64,000 nucleotides of DNA from Phycisphaerales bacterium (lineage in GTDB: Bacteria > Planctomycetota > Phycisphaerae > Phycisphaerales > SM1A02): the NCBI GenBank assembly GCA_029268515.1, contig JAQWNP010000006.1, positions 124,001 through 188,000 on the forward strand, read 5' to 3'. Below are positions 46,336 to 56,004 of the stretch, piece by piece. The translations under genes and the position numbers were made by a program. Under the pieces are notes generated by a model. The model was not told the DNA's origin. It was given only the letters and a program-made list of their open reading frames with translations, and ran no database searches. Numbering within the stretch: position 1 is the first letter of the stretch; every line of letters begins with the position of its first letter.

Positions 46336-47298
46336 ATGAGTTTTAAAAATATACTCAAAGGCCTGCGCAATACAGTGCAAGATAAAATCACTTCGCTTCA
46401 CACAGGAAAAGAAGTCAACACGCTCTACGAGCTACTTTACCAAGCTACCCATGATCTTGATCAAGCAATTGCCATAACAGCAACGCAAACTAAAGATAGT
46501 TTTGCTCACCAATGGGAACATCTTAAAGAAGGCCAATACCTTCTCAGTGACCCGTGGTTCAAGAACAACGTCAGTCGTATTTTGAGTGAAGAAGAAATAC
46601 AAATTGATCCCAAGTGGTTCGCTGGCAAAAATGTTCTTGATGTTGGATGTGGTAATGGGCGATGGTCTTATGGGTTTGCGGAGCTCGGCGCCAACATTAC
46701 CGCCGTCGATGTCAATGAGGTTGCTATAGAAGAAACTCGACAGGCACTGACGCCGTTTGACGTACAAAAATCATTTTACGTCTCAAGCATTGAAGATTTA
46801 TCTCATGTCCTTCCACAGAAAAAATATGATTTGGTCTTTTGTTGGGGCGTGCTCCATCACTGCCGACAGTTCAATAAAGGACTTGATGAACTCGTTCGCA
46901 TGTTGACCTCAAATGGCCTTTTGTACCTCTACCTGTACGGCAGAGAAACCGTGAGCTATCGGGATGACCTTAGGCTTTTTAAACAACGGCTGTATTACAA
47001 TTCTCTTCCTACCGCTGAGTTGAAATACAAATTTCTACTCAAACATGCCAAAAAAGATCCTTCGAAGGTCCACAACTATCACGATATTTACGCGCCATTA
47101 ATCAACCGTAGATTTTTGTTCGATGATGTGGAGTCAATGCTAAAACTACGTGGCTTTGAAGATATCACGCAAACGATCAATCACAGTGAAGTCTTTGTTC
47201 GTGCCATCCGAAGTCACGCAAATGATTACCAACCATGGCAACTGCCCCGCTACCAGCCTCCGTATTGGTTCGAACACCACGACCACAAAAATACTTAA
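46336..47298 (+). CDS. Class I SAM-dependent methyltransferase
   Basis: This 320-residue protein has a clear AdoMet-binding motif I (NVLDVGCGNGRWSYGFAELG, residues 99-118) and a motif II acid (ITAVDVNEVAIEETR). The CWGVLHHC stretch after DLVF is motif IV-like. The N-terminal 90 residues are helical, with KDSFAHQWEHLKEGQYL. The C-terminal part (ETVSYRDDLRLFKQRLYY) may bind the substrate. Relatives modify sugars, lipids or small molecules; the substrate cannot be named. It is separated from the previous gene by 36 bases and faces a convergent gene. Confidence 0.85.
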   Translation: MSFKNILKGLRNTVQDKITSLHTGKEVNTLYELLYQATHDLDQAIAITATQTKDSFAHQWEHLKEGQYLLSDPWFKNNVSRILSEEEIQIDPKWFAGKNVLDVGCGNGRWSYGFAELGANITAVDVNEVAIEETRQALTPFDVQKSFYVSSIEDLSHVLPQKKYDLVFCWGVLHHCRQFNKGLDELVRMLTSNGLLYLYLYGRETVSYRDDLRLFKQRLYYNSLPTAELKYKFLLKHAKKDPSKVHNYHDIYAPLINRRFLFDDVESMLKLRGFEDITQTINHSEVFVRAIRSHANDYQPWQLPRYQPPYWFEHHDHKNT

Positions 47299-47358
47299 AG
47301 ATGAGCCCTGCCGTGTTGGGTGCTTCCATAAGTTGGCAAGCAAAACACGCAATCGGAA

Positions 47359-49554
47359 CTACTGGCCGGCGCGTTCCTGCAAAAACTCGACAACAGCTTT
47401 CTGGAAAGCAATGACTGAGGCAACATAGCGCCCTTCTCGTGCTTGCCACATTGCTATTTCTACTTGATAGGCTGATTTTGATTGATTTACTGAGGGACCA
47501 CTCAAAAGCTTTTCAAGTTGGTCCGCTTTACGAAATGATTCCGCACCTGCTCCTGGTTCCCCAAAGTAAATCTCCATTTGCGCCAGGCGACGAAGCGACT
47601 CAACTGGTGCTGGATGCAATCGAGTCACGCGTCGCATTGCATCCAGTGCGGCAGCACCTTGTTCTTGACGGGCCCGCACAATTGAGAGCTGCTCCCAGAA
47701 GGCTGGATTTGCAGATGAATTCTCTAGTGCGATTTCAAGTCGATCAGCTGCTTCATCCAATTCACCGGAATAGATAAGAAGCTGAATAAGTTGGCCAGTG
47801 ATCTGCGCCTTGTAGGGTGATGCCTCTACGGTATTCCGCAGTGTCTCAATCGCCAGTTCGTTTTGTCCTCGTGAAATCTGATATTGCGCCAACGCGCTAG
47901 CGATTTCAGAAAACTCCGGCCGTTTCTTGAGAATCTGCTCATTGAAGAGCCAAATTTCATCATTCCGACCCTGCTTTGCTAACACGCGGCCATAGAACTT
48001 TATGACTGACTCTGTCGCACGACGTGAGCTTGCCATATCTTCGAGTATTGCTTCCGCTTTATCCCATTGTCCTAACAAACTTGAGACACGAGCTCGACGC
48101 ATTGCAACAACTGGTAATCGAGAATCAATAAAGCCAATACCACCACTGGCCATTCCAGATGACCATGTCAAATATTGATCCGCCGCTTTCAAATGGGCGA
48201 ACTCTTCGTCACTTAGTGTCGGTGGATTGAACTGTAATAGTGCCTCGACAGGCGTGTCTACGAAAGACTCGTGATAAGTAGCTCTCATGTCAAAGAAGCG
48301 AATAAGACCCAACTGTACTGATAAAGCCAACAAGACTACAGACAGCAAGATAAATACCCCGCCCGTAAACTTGAGCTTCCCCTTATACCTAAGCTTGGCG
48401 TGCAAAAAGTTGACGCTTTGATTTCGGAACATTCGCCATGTTTTCCAGAATATAAATATGACTATTGATGCGATACCAACAGCAAGCAACATGGAGACTG
48501 TTCCATAGGAACCTCTAAAAATCCAGAATAAGGCGACCATCAATACTGCGAGGCCGAATTCCTCCGCAAGCGTCAGATCATAGTTGCGTTTTATTTTTTT
48601 GTTCTTGGGCTTACCCTTTGCGAGAGATGGGCGACCCAATCCAAAATAGAGCGCGTCATTTGGGCAAACACTTACACAGTCCAAACACTTCATGCATCCG
48701 GGATCAACAACCATCCCGAATTCTCGCACCTCTTCATGAACACGTACATTTGATGTACATACGGCTGTGCAGTGACCGCACTGCTCACACGAATCTGTAA
48801 CACGAATACGGCCAATGGCGAGTCGATCTAAGGGGGCGAAAGCCCCACCGTAAGGGCATCCATACGTGCAAAAACCTTTCGCTCCCAAAAAGTAGACTGT
48901 TGCAAATCCACACACCACCAGCGTCAGCACACCAATAACAATCCCAGGAAAGGTTTCCCAGAAGTGGCTGGTGGTGAGTTCTATAGAAAATCCAGGCCAC
49001 GGCAACGCTGAATCACCAACCAATGGAATCCATAAGAATCGATAAACCAGTGGCCAGATGTACATGTACAACACCAGCGCGACTGGTGTGTAAATTAAGA
49101 ATCGCGTACGAAATGCTTTCGGACGAACCCCAAATCTCTTCATGATCCAACCACAAAGATCTTGGAGTAAAACAAGGTGGCATCCCCACCCGCAAAACCA
49201 TCGACCTAAGATCAGCGTCGAAAGAAGCGCCCCAATAAAAAAGATTGCCCCAGCGTTGATGATCCCATTACGGGTAAGAGCCATACCTTCGGAAGGCTCA
49301 ACTGGTGAAATCGTCATGCCGCCAAACCAACCGTAGTGCTGACTGAGCAACCACACGCCAATGTGGAGGAATATGAGTAACTGCACAAACGCCAGCACCA
49401 CAGCGCGCCTTCGACCACTCTTTGATTTTTTGATGCTTGTTGCCCGCCGAGGCTGAACGACCGGCAAGCCGAGGTCGGTCTGCTTTGCAGATCCACCTCG
49501 ACCACGCCCTTTGCGGGGCTGAGAATCAGATGCTTCGCTTGAGTGGACCGGCAT
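47359..49554 (-). CDS. Membrane polyferredoxin (NapH/NosR-like) fused to TPR repeats
   Basis: This 731-residue protein has a basic N-terminus, then about four membrane helices (residues 50-220) with FCGWGCHLVLLQDLCGW and FCTYGCPYGGAFAPLDR. Two 4Fe-4S clusters follow, at Cys256/259/262/266 and Cys287/290/293/297. After two more helices, residues about 440-731 are TPR-like repeats (LGQWDKAEAILEDMA, GQNELAIETLRNTVEA, SGELDEAADRLEIALEN). NapH, NosR and CcoG relatives pass electrons or help assemble copper oxidases; TPR repeats are not usual in them. The role here is unassigned. Confidence 0.85.
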   Translation of the reverse strand: MPVHSSEASDSQPRKGRGRGGSAKQTDLGLPVVQPRRATSIKKSKSGRRRAVVLAFVQLLIFLHIGVWLLSQHYGWFGGMTISPVEPSEGMALTRNGIINAGAIFFIGALLSTLILGRWFCGWGCHLVLLQDLCGWIMKRFGVRPKAFRTRFLIYTPVALVLYMYIWPLVYRFLWIPLVGDSALPWPGFSIELTTSHFWETFPGIVIGVLTLVVCGFATVYFLGAKGFCTYGCPYGGAFAPLDRLAIGRIRVTDSCEQCGHCTAVCTSNVRVHEEVREFGMVVDPGCMKCLDCVSVCPNDALYFGLGRPSLAKGKPKNKKIKRNYDLTLAEEFGLAVLMVALFWIFRGSYGTVSMLLAVGIASIVIFIFWKTWRMFRNQSVNFLHAKLRYKGKLKFTGGVFILLSVVLLALSVQLGLIRFFDMRATYHESFVDTPVEALLQFNPPTLSDEEFAHLKAADQYLTWSSGMASGGIGFIDSRLPVVAMRRARVSSLLGQWDKAEAILEDMASSRRATESVIKFYGRVLAKQGRNDEIWLFNEQILKKRPEFSEIASALAQYQISRGQNELAIETLRNTVEASPYKAQITGQLIQLLIYSGELDEAADRLEIALENSSANPAFWEQLSIVRARQEQGAAALDAMRRVTRLHPAPVESLRRLAQMEIYFGEPGAGAESFRKADQLEKLLSGPSVNQSKSAYQVEIAMWQAREGRYVASVIAFQKAVVEFLQERAGQ

Positions 49555-49633
49555 GGTTATGAGTATCGGCCCGGCAGCTAGTCCAGCATTGGCTCTTGAG
49601 GTCCCAAAGGCGGGCTTTCCGTTAATAAAGTCG

Positions 49634-50686
49634 TCAGTTGTTGCCTGGAAGGCTCATTGACTCATCCTCTGCGATCAAGGGGCCCTCAGTACGCTCATGA
49701 AGGATACTCTTGATCTTCTCCAATGCCTTGTTCTGGATCTGCCGAACACGCTCTTTGGTGACACCAATGATCTGACCCACTTGTTCAAGCGTCAGTGGCT
49801 TTTGTAGTTCCTTACTATCTAATCCAAATCGATGTTCAACGACCGTCTGCTCAACGCTAGAAAGCGATGCGGCATTGGATCCAACAATATCCTTCACCTC
49901 TTCCGCAAGTTCCTTCTCACGAACACCACGAGTGATCTCAAGGTGATTCGATTTTTCTAAGGCCGGATCAAAATCGGTTGGAAAACGTTGGCGATACTTA
50001 CTGAGCTTCATACCCTGACGGGAGAATGCCTTCAGAATAGCGCGGCACGCATAGGTACTAAATTTAAATCCACGACCACAATCAAATTTATCGACAGAAC
50101 GAAGCAGTGCCATGTTTCCTTCACTGACAAGATCAGCGAAGTCAACCTCGCTCATTCTCGTGCGCTTCGCCATAGCAAGCACGAGTGCAAGATTGGTCTC
50201 AGCAATTTGCTCACGAAAAGATCTCGCCCTGCAATACCAATGAAGCAGACTCTTGACCTGGTCTTCACTTGGTCGACTCGGACCAATCTCATGTTGCAGT
50301 TGCGCAACACGATGCCTTGCATAGTTGTACTGCAGAAAAATGACGCGTTCTTCGGCTGCCGTAAGCACAACTGATCCACCAGTATTGCGCTTCTTGTTTG
50401 CTGCCGAAAGATCGTCCATTAACGGGCGATACCAGCTTACATCTGGGCGTTCAATGTCAGGTGCATCATCTAAAATTGCCTGTTCAGCACCTTTATCGTA
50501 AAACTCCTGCGAGTCGATGTAATCCATCGGCTGGTCTAGAAGTCTTTTTAAGATGTCCTCATCGTTGAGGGTGAGGCCTGTTCGATAGTCCATCTCGAAC
50601 AATGTCTCAAACTGATCTTGCGACCAACGATCAGAGGCTCGCTGACGCTCCCGAATGCGATCAAATGGTGAAGTGTTGCCTATCAT
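49634..50686 (-). CDS. Sigma-70 family RNA polymerase sigma factor
   Basis: This 350-residue protein holds sigma region 2 (IAETNLALVLAMAKRTRMS, DLVSEGNMALLRSVDKFD, FKFSTYACRAILKAF) and region 4 with its helix-turn-helix (LTLEQVGQIIGVTKERVRQIQNKALEKI). Region 1.1 is absent. The region 3 stretch is short and not clearly like region 3. About 110 acidic residues precede region 2. This fits an alternative or group 2-type factor more than the main sigma. Next on the same strand, 79 bases after its stop, is the polyferredoxin gene. Confidence 0.9.
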   Translation of the reverse strand: MIGNTSPFDRIRERQRASDRWSQDQFETLFEMDYRTGLTLNDEDILKRLLDQPMDYIDSQEFYDKGAEQAILDDAPDIERPDVSWYRPLMDDLSAANKKRNTGGSVVLTAAEERVIFLQYNYARHRVAQLQHEIGPSRPSEDQVKSLLHWYCRARSFREQIAETNLALVLAMAKRTRMSEVDFADLVSEGNMALLRSVDKFDCGRGFKFSTYACRAILKAFSRQGMKLSKYRQRFPTDFDPALEKSNHLEITRGVREKELAEEVKDIVGSNAASLSSVEQTVVEHRFGLDSKELQKPLTLEQVGQIIGVTKERVRQIQNKALEKIKSILHERTEGPLIAEDESMSLPGNN

Positions 50687-51167
50687 CCGTGCCTTTTCAT
50701 TAGCTTGAGACCACGCCAGTGGTCACCTCATTACGGCCCCCGGTGAGAGCCAATTCGCGACGCCTGCCCCTAAGGTGGGGCGCCCCTCACAAGTGAGACT
50801 CGATCATCGAGCCTCAGGTTCCCTAGAACGGTGCATTTGGGCACCAATCCGCAGAAGTTGGACGATCCAGGACGATGCTTCAAAACTAGCGCAGCCATGG
50901 CCCTGTCCGTCTTCTATCCATACGCTCCAGAGGGTTAACGGGTTCAGACCGGGTTTCATTCAAATAATTACGAAAAAGACTCCCAGCAACCCCTAGCACT
51001 CCTATATCCCGAGAATGGATTTGAATGACCAGACACAAGAAAGAGTCACTCCTAGCCCAAAAATAGGCTTTTTGCCAGGCCATAGCGGCATCAGATCCGC
51101 CAATGAGATATAGATCACTTACTGAGTGATCGCGGTAAAAAAAACGTCTTTGAGGACATTTAGTCGA
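50687..51167. other. Non-coding region between the sigma factor gene and ndk
   Basis: About 480 bases with no convincing gene. It contains several small hairpins: GCCCC-TAAGGT-GGGGC near 50768-50783, CTCGATCATCGAG near 50809-50821, and a GATCACT-TACTG-AGTGATC stem near 51114-51132 that is followed by an A-run on the forward strand. None has the T-run of an intrinsic terminator in a sensible place. It may hold an unrecognised small RNA; I do not see 6S, SRP or RNase P cores. Confidence 0.3.
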
Positions 51168-51638
51168 TTATTCTGGGCTACCGCCGGTTAAATCATAGAT
51201 CCAGCCTTCATGAGCACGCTCAAAATCCAGCACTCCCTCAGTACCGAAAAATAGTGAAAGCTCTTTCTTGGCTGCCTCAGGGCTATCTGAGCCGTGGATC
51301 AAATTGAAGCTTCTCGAGAGCCCGAAATCACCACGAATCGTACCTGGATCGGCATCCTGGCCAAATGTGGCACCCATCATTTTGCGGCAAACACCGATCG
51401 CCCCAAGTCCCCTGAGTGCAAGCACGAGCACTGGCGAGCTCGTCATAAACCGAACCAGTCCATCATAAAAAGGCTTCCCCTGGTGGTCTTGATAGTGTTG
51501 AGCTGCCAGTTCTGGTGTGATCAGCATCAGCTTGGCTCCCACCACTTGAAGGCCTTTGTCCTCAAATCGCGAGATGATGCGTCCCATGAGTCCGCGCTGA
51601 ACAGCGTCGGGTTTAAGAATGATGAGCGTGGTTTCCAT
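51168..51638 (-). CDS. ndk: Nucleoside diphosphate kinase
   Basis: Ndk balances nucleoside triphosphate pools. The ATG at 51638 follows an AGAGAGGA ribosome site, and the 156 residues begin METTLIILKPDAVQRGLMGRI. The phosphohistidine is His115 in FNLIHGSDSPEAA. The frame extends upstream, but those residues are not part of the family. It is about 15 residues longer than typical, with a C-terminal YDLTGGSPE tail. Confidence 0.95.
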   Translation of the reverse strand: METTLIILKPDAVQRGLMGRIISRFEDKGLQVVGAKLMLITPELAAQHYQDHQGKPFYDGLVRFMTSSPVLVLALRGLGAIGVCRKMMGATFGQDADPGTIRGDFGLSRSFNLIHGSDSPEAAKKELSLFFGTEGVLDFERAHEGWIYDLTGGSPE

Positions 51639-51869
51639 GGTGGGTTCCTCTCTAACGGATAGGTCGATTGCCTCTGGGCGTCTGACGGGGCGGAGAGCAT
51701 ACCCTCTCAGCGGCTGAGACTCCAGTGGGACCCGCTTCTGAGGCGTGATATCCAACGGACCAGGCAAAGAAGAGCCGATCAAGTATGCTGGCCGTTGTCT
51801 GGAGGCAGGAGCTTCTTATCTCCTCCTCCTTACGCACAGATTTTCGCGGGCAAGCCAGGGACGGCCACC

Positions 51870-53879
51870 ATGACCACGCTAACACCACTATCAAAGTCCT
51901 CTAAATCAATGGCCAAGCAGGAAACTGCCTCAAAGAAAAAGTCATCCTCCCGCTCTAACGCGGAGTCGATGGCTAAACAGCAGCGTGAAATATCTGTCAG
52001 TGAGTTCTTTGCAAAGAACCGTCACCTGCTGGGCTTCGATAACCCTCGCAAGGCATTGCTCACAACAATTAAGGAAGCAGTGGATAACGCGCTGGACGCT
52101 TGTGAGGAAGCAGGATTTCTGCCCGATCTATTCGTTCAGATTCTTCAAGTCAATGATTCACGTTTCAAGGTGACCGTACGTGATAACGGCCCTGGAATCG
52201 TACGATCTCAGATTGATAATGTCTTTGGAAAACTGTTGTACGGATCAAAGTTCCACCGGATGAGAATGTCGCGTGGGCAACAGGGAATCGGTATTTCAGC
52301 TGCCGGCATGTATGGCCTGATGACGACGGGTAAACCTGTCACCATTATCTCAAAGACGGGAAAGAAGAAACCTGCTCACGAAGTGCTTCTCAAGATTGAC
52401 ACAAGCAAGAACCGCCCAGAAATTGTGAGTGATACCGAGCACCCAGAGGATGATCATCTATTCAAGGATGGCCATGGTACACAAGTCACAATCGAGCTCG
52501 ATGGCAAGTACCAAAAGGGCAAACAATCTGTTGATGCGTATCTCGAACAAACTGCCATTGCCAATCCACATGCAAATATCACCTATGTCTCACCTTCCAA
52601 TGAGACTTTTGAATTTCCTCGGGCGGTCAAAGAACTTCCACCTGAACCAAAGGAAATAAAACCCCACCCAAAAGGAATCGAACTCGGCACTCTTATTCAG
52701 ATGTTAGAACGCACCAAGTCAACGCAACTTGGGGCCTTCCTACAAAAAGACTTTTGCCGAGTTGGACCTGGCAAGGCGAAAGAGCTTTGCTCTAAAGCCG
52801 GCATCACGAACCGCACATGGATCAAGCAGGTTGGACATGAGCAGGCGGAATCGTTGTACCAAGCGATTCAGGACACAAAGATCAGTTCGCCACCAGTTGA
52901 CTGCTTGGTACCAATTGGATCACGTGCGCTTTTGTCCGGATTACTCAAAGAAGTAGAAGCAGAATTTTTCACTGCGGCAACAAGGCCACCAAGCGTCTAC
53001 CGCGGCAATCCCTTCCAAATCGAAGTGGCCATGGCTTTTGGCGGCTCCTTACCGACCGAAGAATCGGCTCGGGTTCTTCGATTTGCGAATCGAGTACCAC
53101 TGCTCTATCAGCAAGCCGGCTGCTGCTCGTTTAAGGCGGCCATTGAAACGAGTTGGCGCAACTATGGCATGAGCCAGTCGAAGAACACGCTGCCATCTGG
53201 GCCGATCGTGCTCCTCATTCATATGGCCAGCGTCTGGGTTCCATTTACGAGCGAATCAAAAGAAGCAATTGCAGATTACGACGAAATCCGCAAGGAAATG
53301 CGTTTAGCGATTCAAGAATGTGGACGTAAACTGGGCACGTACTTGCGCCGACGCAAGCGCATGCAACACCAAGCTGAAAGACGTGGCATCTTTGCTCGCT
53401 ACATTGGCGAAATTGCTAAGAGCTGCGAGGCAATAACTGGAACGCCCGCTAAAACCGTTTACGACGCACTTAAGAAGATGGCTGATCATAAAACCGCTGA
53501 GGCTGACTTCCAACTCGATCAAGATGGCAATTTTATTGCAGATGATGATGGCCTCGCCGGTGACGACAATGTCGTTGTCCTTGATGCTGATCAGAAAGTC
53601 ACCGCAGATCAGATTGATACTGATCTCTTCGGAGACCCCGTCAAAGGAAAGTCTCGAGGCGGTAAGAAGTCGGGTAAGAAGTCGGGAAAGAAGACACGAA
53701 AGAAGACAAAGAAGAAAACCACCGCCAAAAGTGGCACTAGAACCTTGAAGAAGAAGGCTCGACGGGTCCGCCAGGATGACAAACAAGGAATCCTACTTGG
53801 CTCCAAAGCAGGCAAGAAGAAGACAAAGAAAAAACGAATTGTGAAGAAGAAAAAGGTGCGGCGTTCTCGTCGCTCATGA
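51870..53879 (+). CDS. top6B: DNA topoisomerase VI subunit B, with lysine-rich C-terminal tail
   Basis: This is the ATPase subunit of a type IIB topoisomerase. From ATG 51870 it has 669 residues. The GHKL domain shows EAVDNALDACEEAG, VTVRDNGPGI and MSRGQQGIGISAAGMYG. A helix-two-turn-helix-like segment follows (FCRVGPGKAKELCSKAG), then the transducer with the switch Lys region SQSKNTLPSGP. Short N-terminal and long C-terminal tails are rich in Lys (for example SGKKSGKKTRKKTKKK), unlike archaeal proteins. Topoisomerase VI is rare in bacteria. Its partner gene lies 27 bases downstream, so the A2B2 enzyme can be formed. Confidence 0.93.
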   Translation: MTTLTPLSKSSKSMAKQETASKKKSSSRSNAESMAKQQREISVSEFFAKNRHLLGFDNPRKALLTTIKEAVDNALDACEEAGFLPDLFVQILQVNDSRFKVTVRDNGPGIVRSQIDNVFGKLLYGSKFHRMRMSRGQQGIGISAAGMYGLMTTGKPVTIISKTGKKKPAHEVLLKIDTSKNRPEIVSDTEHPEDDHLFKDGHGTQVTIELDGKYQKGKQSVDAYLEQTAIANPHANITYVSPSNETFEFPRAVKELPPEPKEIKPHPKGIELGTLIQMLERTKSTQLGAFLQKDFCRVGPGKAKELCSKAGITNRTWIKQVGHEQAESLYQAIQDTKISSPPVDCLVPIGSRALLSGLLKEVEAEFFTAATRPPSVYRGNPFQIEVAMAFGGSLPTEESARVLRFANRVPLLYQQAGCCSFKAAIETSWRNYGMSQSKNTLPSGPIVLLIHMASVWVPFTSESKEAIADYDEIRKEMRLAIQECGRKLGTYLRRRKRMQHQAERRGIFARYIGEIAKSCEAITGTPAKTVYDALKKMADHKTAEADFQLDQDGNFIADDDGLAGDDNVVVLDADQKVTADQIDTDLFGDPVKGKSRGGKKSGKKSGKKTRKKTKKKTTAKSGTRTLKKKARRVRQDDKQGILLGSKAGKKKTKKKRIVKKKKVRRSRRS

Positions 53880-53906
53880 CTGACCGTGGCATAGGAATTT
53901 GATCCG

Positions 53907-55100
53907 ATGGCGAAGAAGGCAACCACAAAAAAACGAGCAGCGAAAAAGTCGGTGACAAAGAAGTCAGTGACGCGCAAAAAGACCGTCAAGCAATCTGCTG
54001 TTACCAAAGACCGTGACGCCAAAACGCTCAAGAGTATTGGATCGATGGCGAATTCGGTGGTCAAAGACAGTCTTTCTCAGACTGATCCATCTGTCGCCAT
54101 CCCAATGCGAACGATCACGAATATGCGATTCAATAAGCGTCGGCGCATTTTAGAAATGGGCGACGCTTCCCAACAGCGAGCACTTTTTAATACGAGCCAG
54201 GCTCGTAAATTTATGCAGACCGTGCTCTTAGCCAAGGGATGCAAGGACCTCATCCAGGCTGACAAAACGCTGAGCCTGCGTGGTATGTACTACATGTCAC
54301 TTCACACTATTGAGGGCAGCAAAGAAAAAACCTTTGATGATCAAGGTGAATCGGATGGCATCCTTGAGGACCTTGAAGTGTCACTTAATGGCTTACGTGA
54401 AGAACTTCATGTCTTTGCAAAAAAACGTGGCACCATGGTTGGCAATATCACTGTTATTGACAATGGCGATGAAATTAACTGCCGTCGCATGGGCACCGGC
54501 GGCTATGCCATTCCAAGTATTTGCGAACCCGACATCATTAAGTTTGATAAATGCGAAGCAGACTTCGTGCTCCATGTTGAGAAGGACACTGTCTGGAGTC
54601 GCTTTAACGAAGATCGTTTCTGGGAAACTCATAACTGCATTCTGACCGAGGGGTCGGGGCAACCACCACGTGGGGTGAGGCGTCTTCTACACCGCCTCAA
54701 TCACGAACTTGGATTACCAATCTATTGCCTTTTGGATTGTGACCCCTGGGGTCACTACATCTACAGTGTCATCAAGCAAGGCTCAATCAACCTCGCTTTT
54801 GAAAGCAAACGAATGGCTGTGCCTGAAGCCAAGTTCATGGGAATTCGTGCATCTGATTTTGAGCGGTATGACCTATCTGATGATGTCAAGATTGCCTTGA
54901 ACGATCGTGATATTACGCGAGCCAAACAAATCGCAAATTACCCGTGGTTTGAAGATCGAAAAGACTGGCAAAAAGAGATTAAGCAGATGCTACGAAACGA
55001 CTTCAAAATGGAAGTCGAATCCTTAATCACGAAAGATATTTCGTATGTCTCTGAGGTCTATGTTCCAGAGCGACTGAAGAAAAAAGACTTCCTAGACTGA
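53907..55100 (+). CDS. top6A: DNA topoisomerase VI subunit A (Spo11-like)
   Basis: Subunit A cuts both DNA strands through an active-site tyrosine. The 397 residues begin with a Lys-rich tail (AKKATTKKRAAKKSVTKK), then the winged-helix DNA-binding part. The catalytic Tyr is one of Tyr128/Tyr129 in LRGMYYMSLHT; by family it is likely Tyr129. The Toprim domain has Glu225 (HVEKDTVW) and the DxD pair Asp277/Asp279 (LLDCDPWGHY). It has the same order with top6B as in archaea. Both tails may help hold the enzyme on DNA. The 3' end is 12 bases before a convergent histidine kinase stop. Confidence 0.94.
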   Translation: MAKKATTKKRAAKKSVTKKSVTRKKTVKQSAVTKDRDAKTLKSIGSMANSVVKDSLSQTDPSVAIPMRTITNMRFNKRRRILEMGDASQQRALFNTSQARKFMQTVLLAKGCKDLIQADKTLSLRGMYYMSLHTIEGSKEKTFDDQGESDGILEDLEVSLNGLREELHVFAKKRGTMVGNITVIDNGDEINCRRMGTGGYAIPSICEPDIIKFDKCEADFVLHVEKDTVWSRFNEDRFWETHNCILTEGSGQPPRGVRRLLHRLNHELGLPIYCLLDCDPWGHYIYSVIKQGSINLAFESKRMAVPEAKFMGIRASDFERYDLSDDVKIALNDRDITRAKQIANYPWFEDRKDWQKEIKQMLRNDFKMEVESLITKDISYVSEVYVPERLKKKDFLD

Positions 55101-55112
55101 AGCAAATGCCAT

Positions 55113-55940
55113 CTAGTTTACGCCTCGACTTGGAAGCGTCACCACGAAGTCTGACCCTCGCCCTTCTTCTGACTTGACTTCCAGTCTGCCGCCATGCTCT
55201 TCAATTAATCGCCGAGCTGTTGACAGCCCGAGACCGGTACCGCCTGACTTGTGGGAAACATAAGGCCGAAAGATTTCACTCTTCTTCGTCTCAGAAATAC
55301 CCGGACCATTATCAATGACGTGTATTTCTAATTCTTTCTCAGCCAAAACAAGTCGCAAAGTAATGGTGCCATCTTGCCGACTTTCATCCGTCGTAATAGC
55401 CTGTGTCGCATTGATCATTAGATTCAGAAGCGCCTGTTTGATATGCCCTACATCAAGCATCACATCAACTGATTTCTCGGGCAGCTCAGTCGTCAACTGA
55501 ATGCCCGCTTGATCACACTGTGGGTGATAAAAATCTTCCAGTTCACGAACGAGCTTCACAAGGTCACACCGCTCTGGCGACAGTCGAATGCGACCAGCAA
55601 ACTGAAGAAAGTCCGTCAAGATACCTCCGAGTCGCTCGACCTCGCTTCCGAGGGCCGCCACCCGACGCAACAGACGTCCACGCGGAACCTCATCCAGATC
55701 TAACTCGGTGATCCCCTCTGAAAGCAACTGGGCATTGAGACCAATTGTGGAAAGTGGATTCTTAATTTCGTGGGCAAGGCCACCTGTCATCGAACCAAGT
55801 TCAGCAAGTCGCTCGCTCGCCAATGCACGACGCTCCGCTTCCCGCGCCCTGATCTCTGCTCGCTGTAGCAAGTAGTAGACCAGGGGCAGGCTGCAAAGCA
55901 GTCCAAAGACAAATCCGATTGCAAGCCAGATGACGCCCAT
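55113..55940 (-). CDS. Sensor histidine kinase
   Basis: This 275-residue kinase starts with a single membrane helix (residues 3-26), a short coiled coil, and the HisKA motif GGLAHEIKNPLS with phospho-His57. The HATPase part carries NLMINATQAI (N box), IHVIDNGPGI (G1), YVSHKSGGTGLGLS and ARRLIEEHGGRL. It has no extracellular sensor domain and no PAS, so the input probably reaches it through other proteins. No response regulator gene is adjacent. Confidence 0.92.
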   Translation of the reverse strand: MGVIWLAIGFVFGLLCSLPLVYYLLQRAEIRAREAERRALASERLAELGSMTGGLAHEIKNPLSTIGLNAQLLSEGITELDLDEVPRGRLLRRVAALGSEVERLGGILTDFLQFAGRIRLSPERCDLVKLVRELEDFYHPQCDQAGIQLTTELPEKSVDVMLDVGHIKQALLNLMINATQAITTDESRQDGTITLRLVLAEKELEIHVIDNGPGISETKKSEIFRPYVSHKSGGTGLGLSTARRLIEEHGGRLEVKSEEGRGSDFVVTLPSRGVN

Positions 55941-56004
55941 CGGAATGAGTGCCTCCGAAGGATTCTTACCAATAAATCCTTAACACATAGTCAATGATTG
56001 TAAC

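Noticed and set aside
51114-51150. Intrinsic terminator for the sigma-factor/ndk region
   Set aside because: The stem is followed by an A-run on the forward strand, and on the reverse strand the T-run precedes the stem, so neither strand has a terminator layout.
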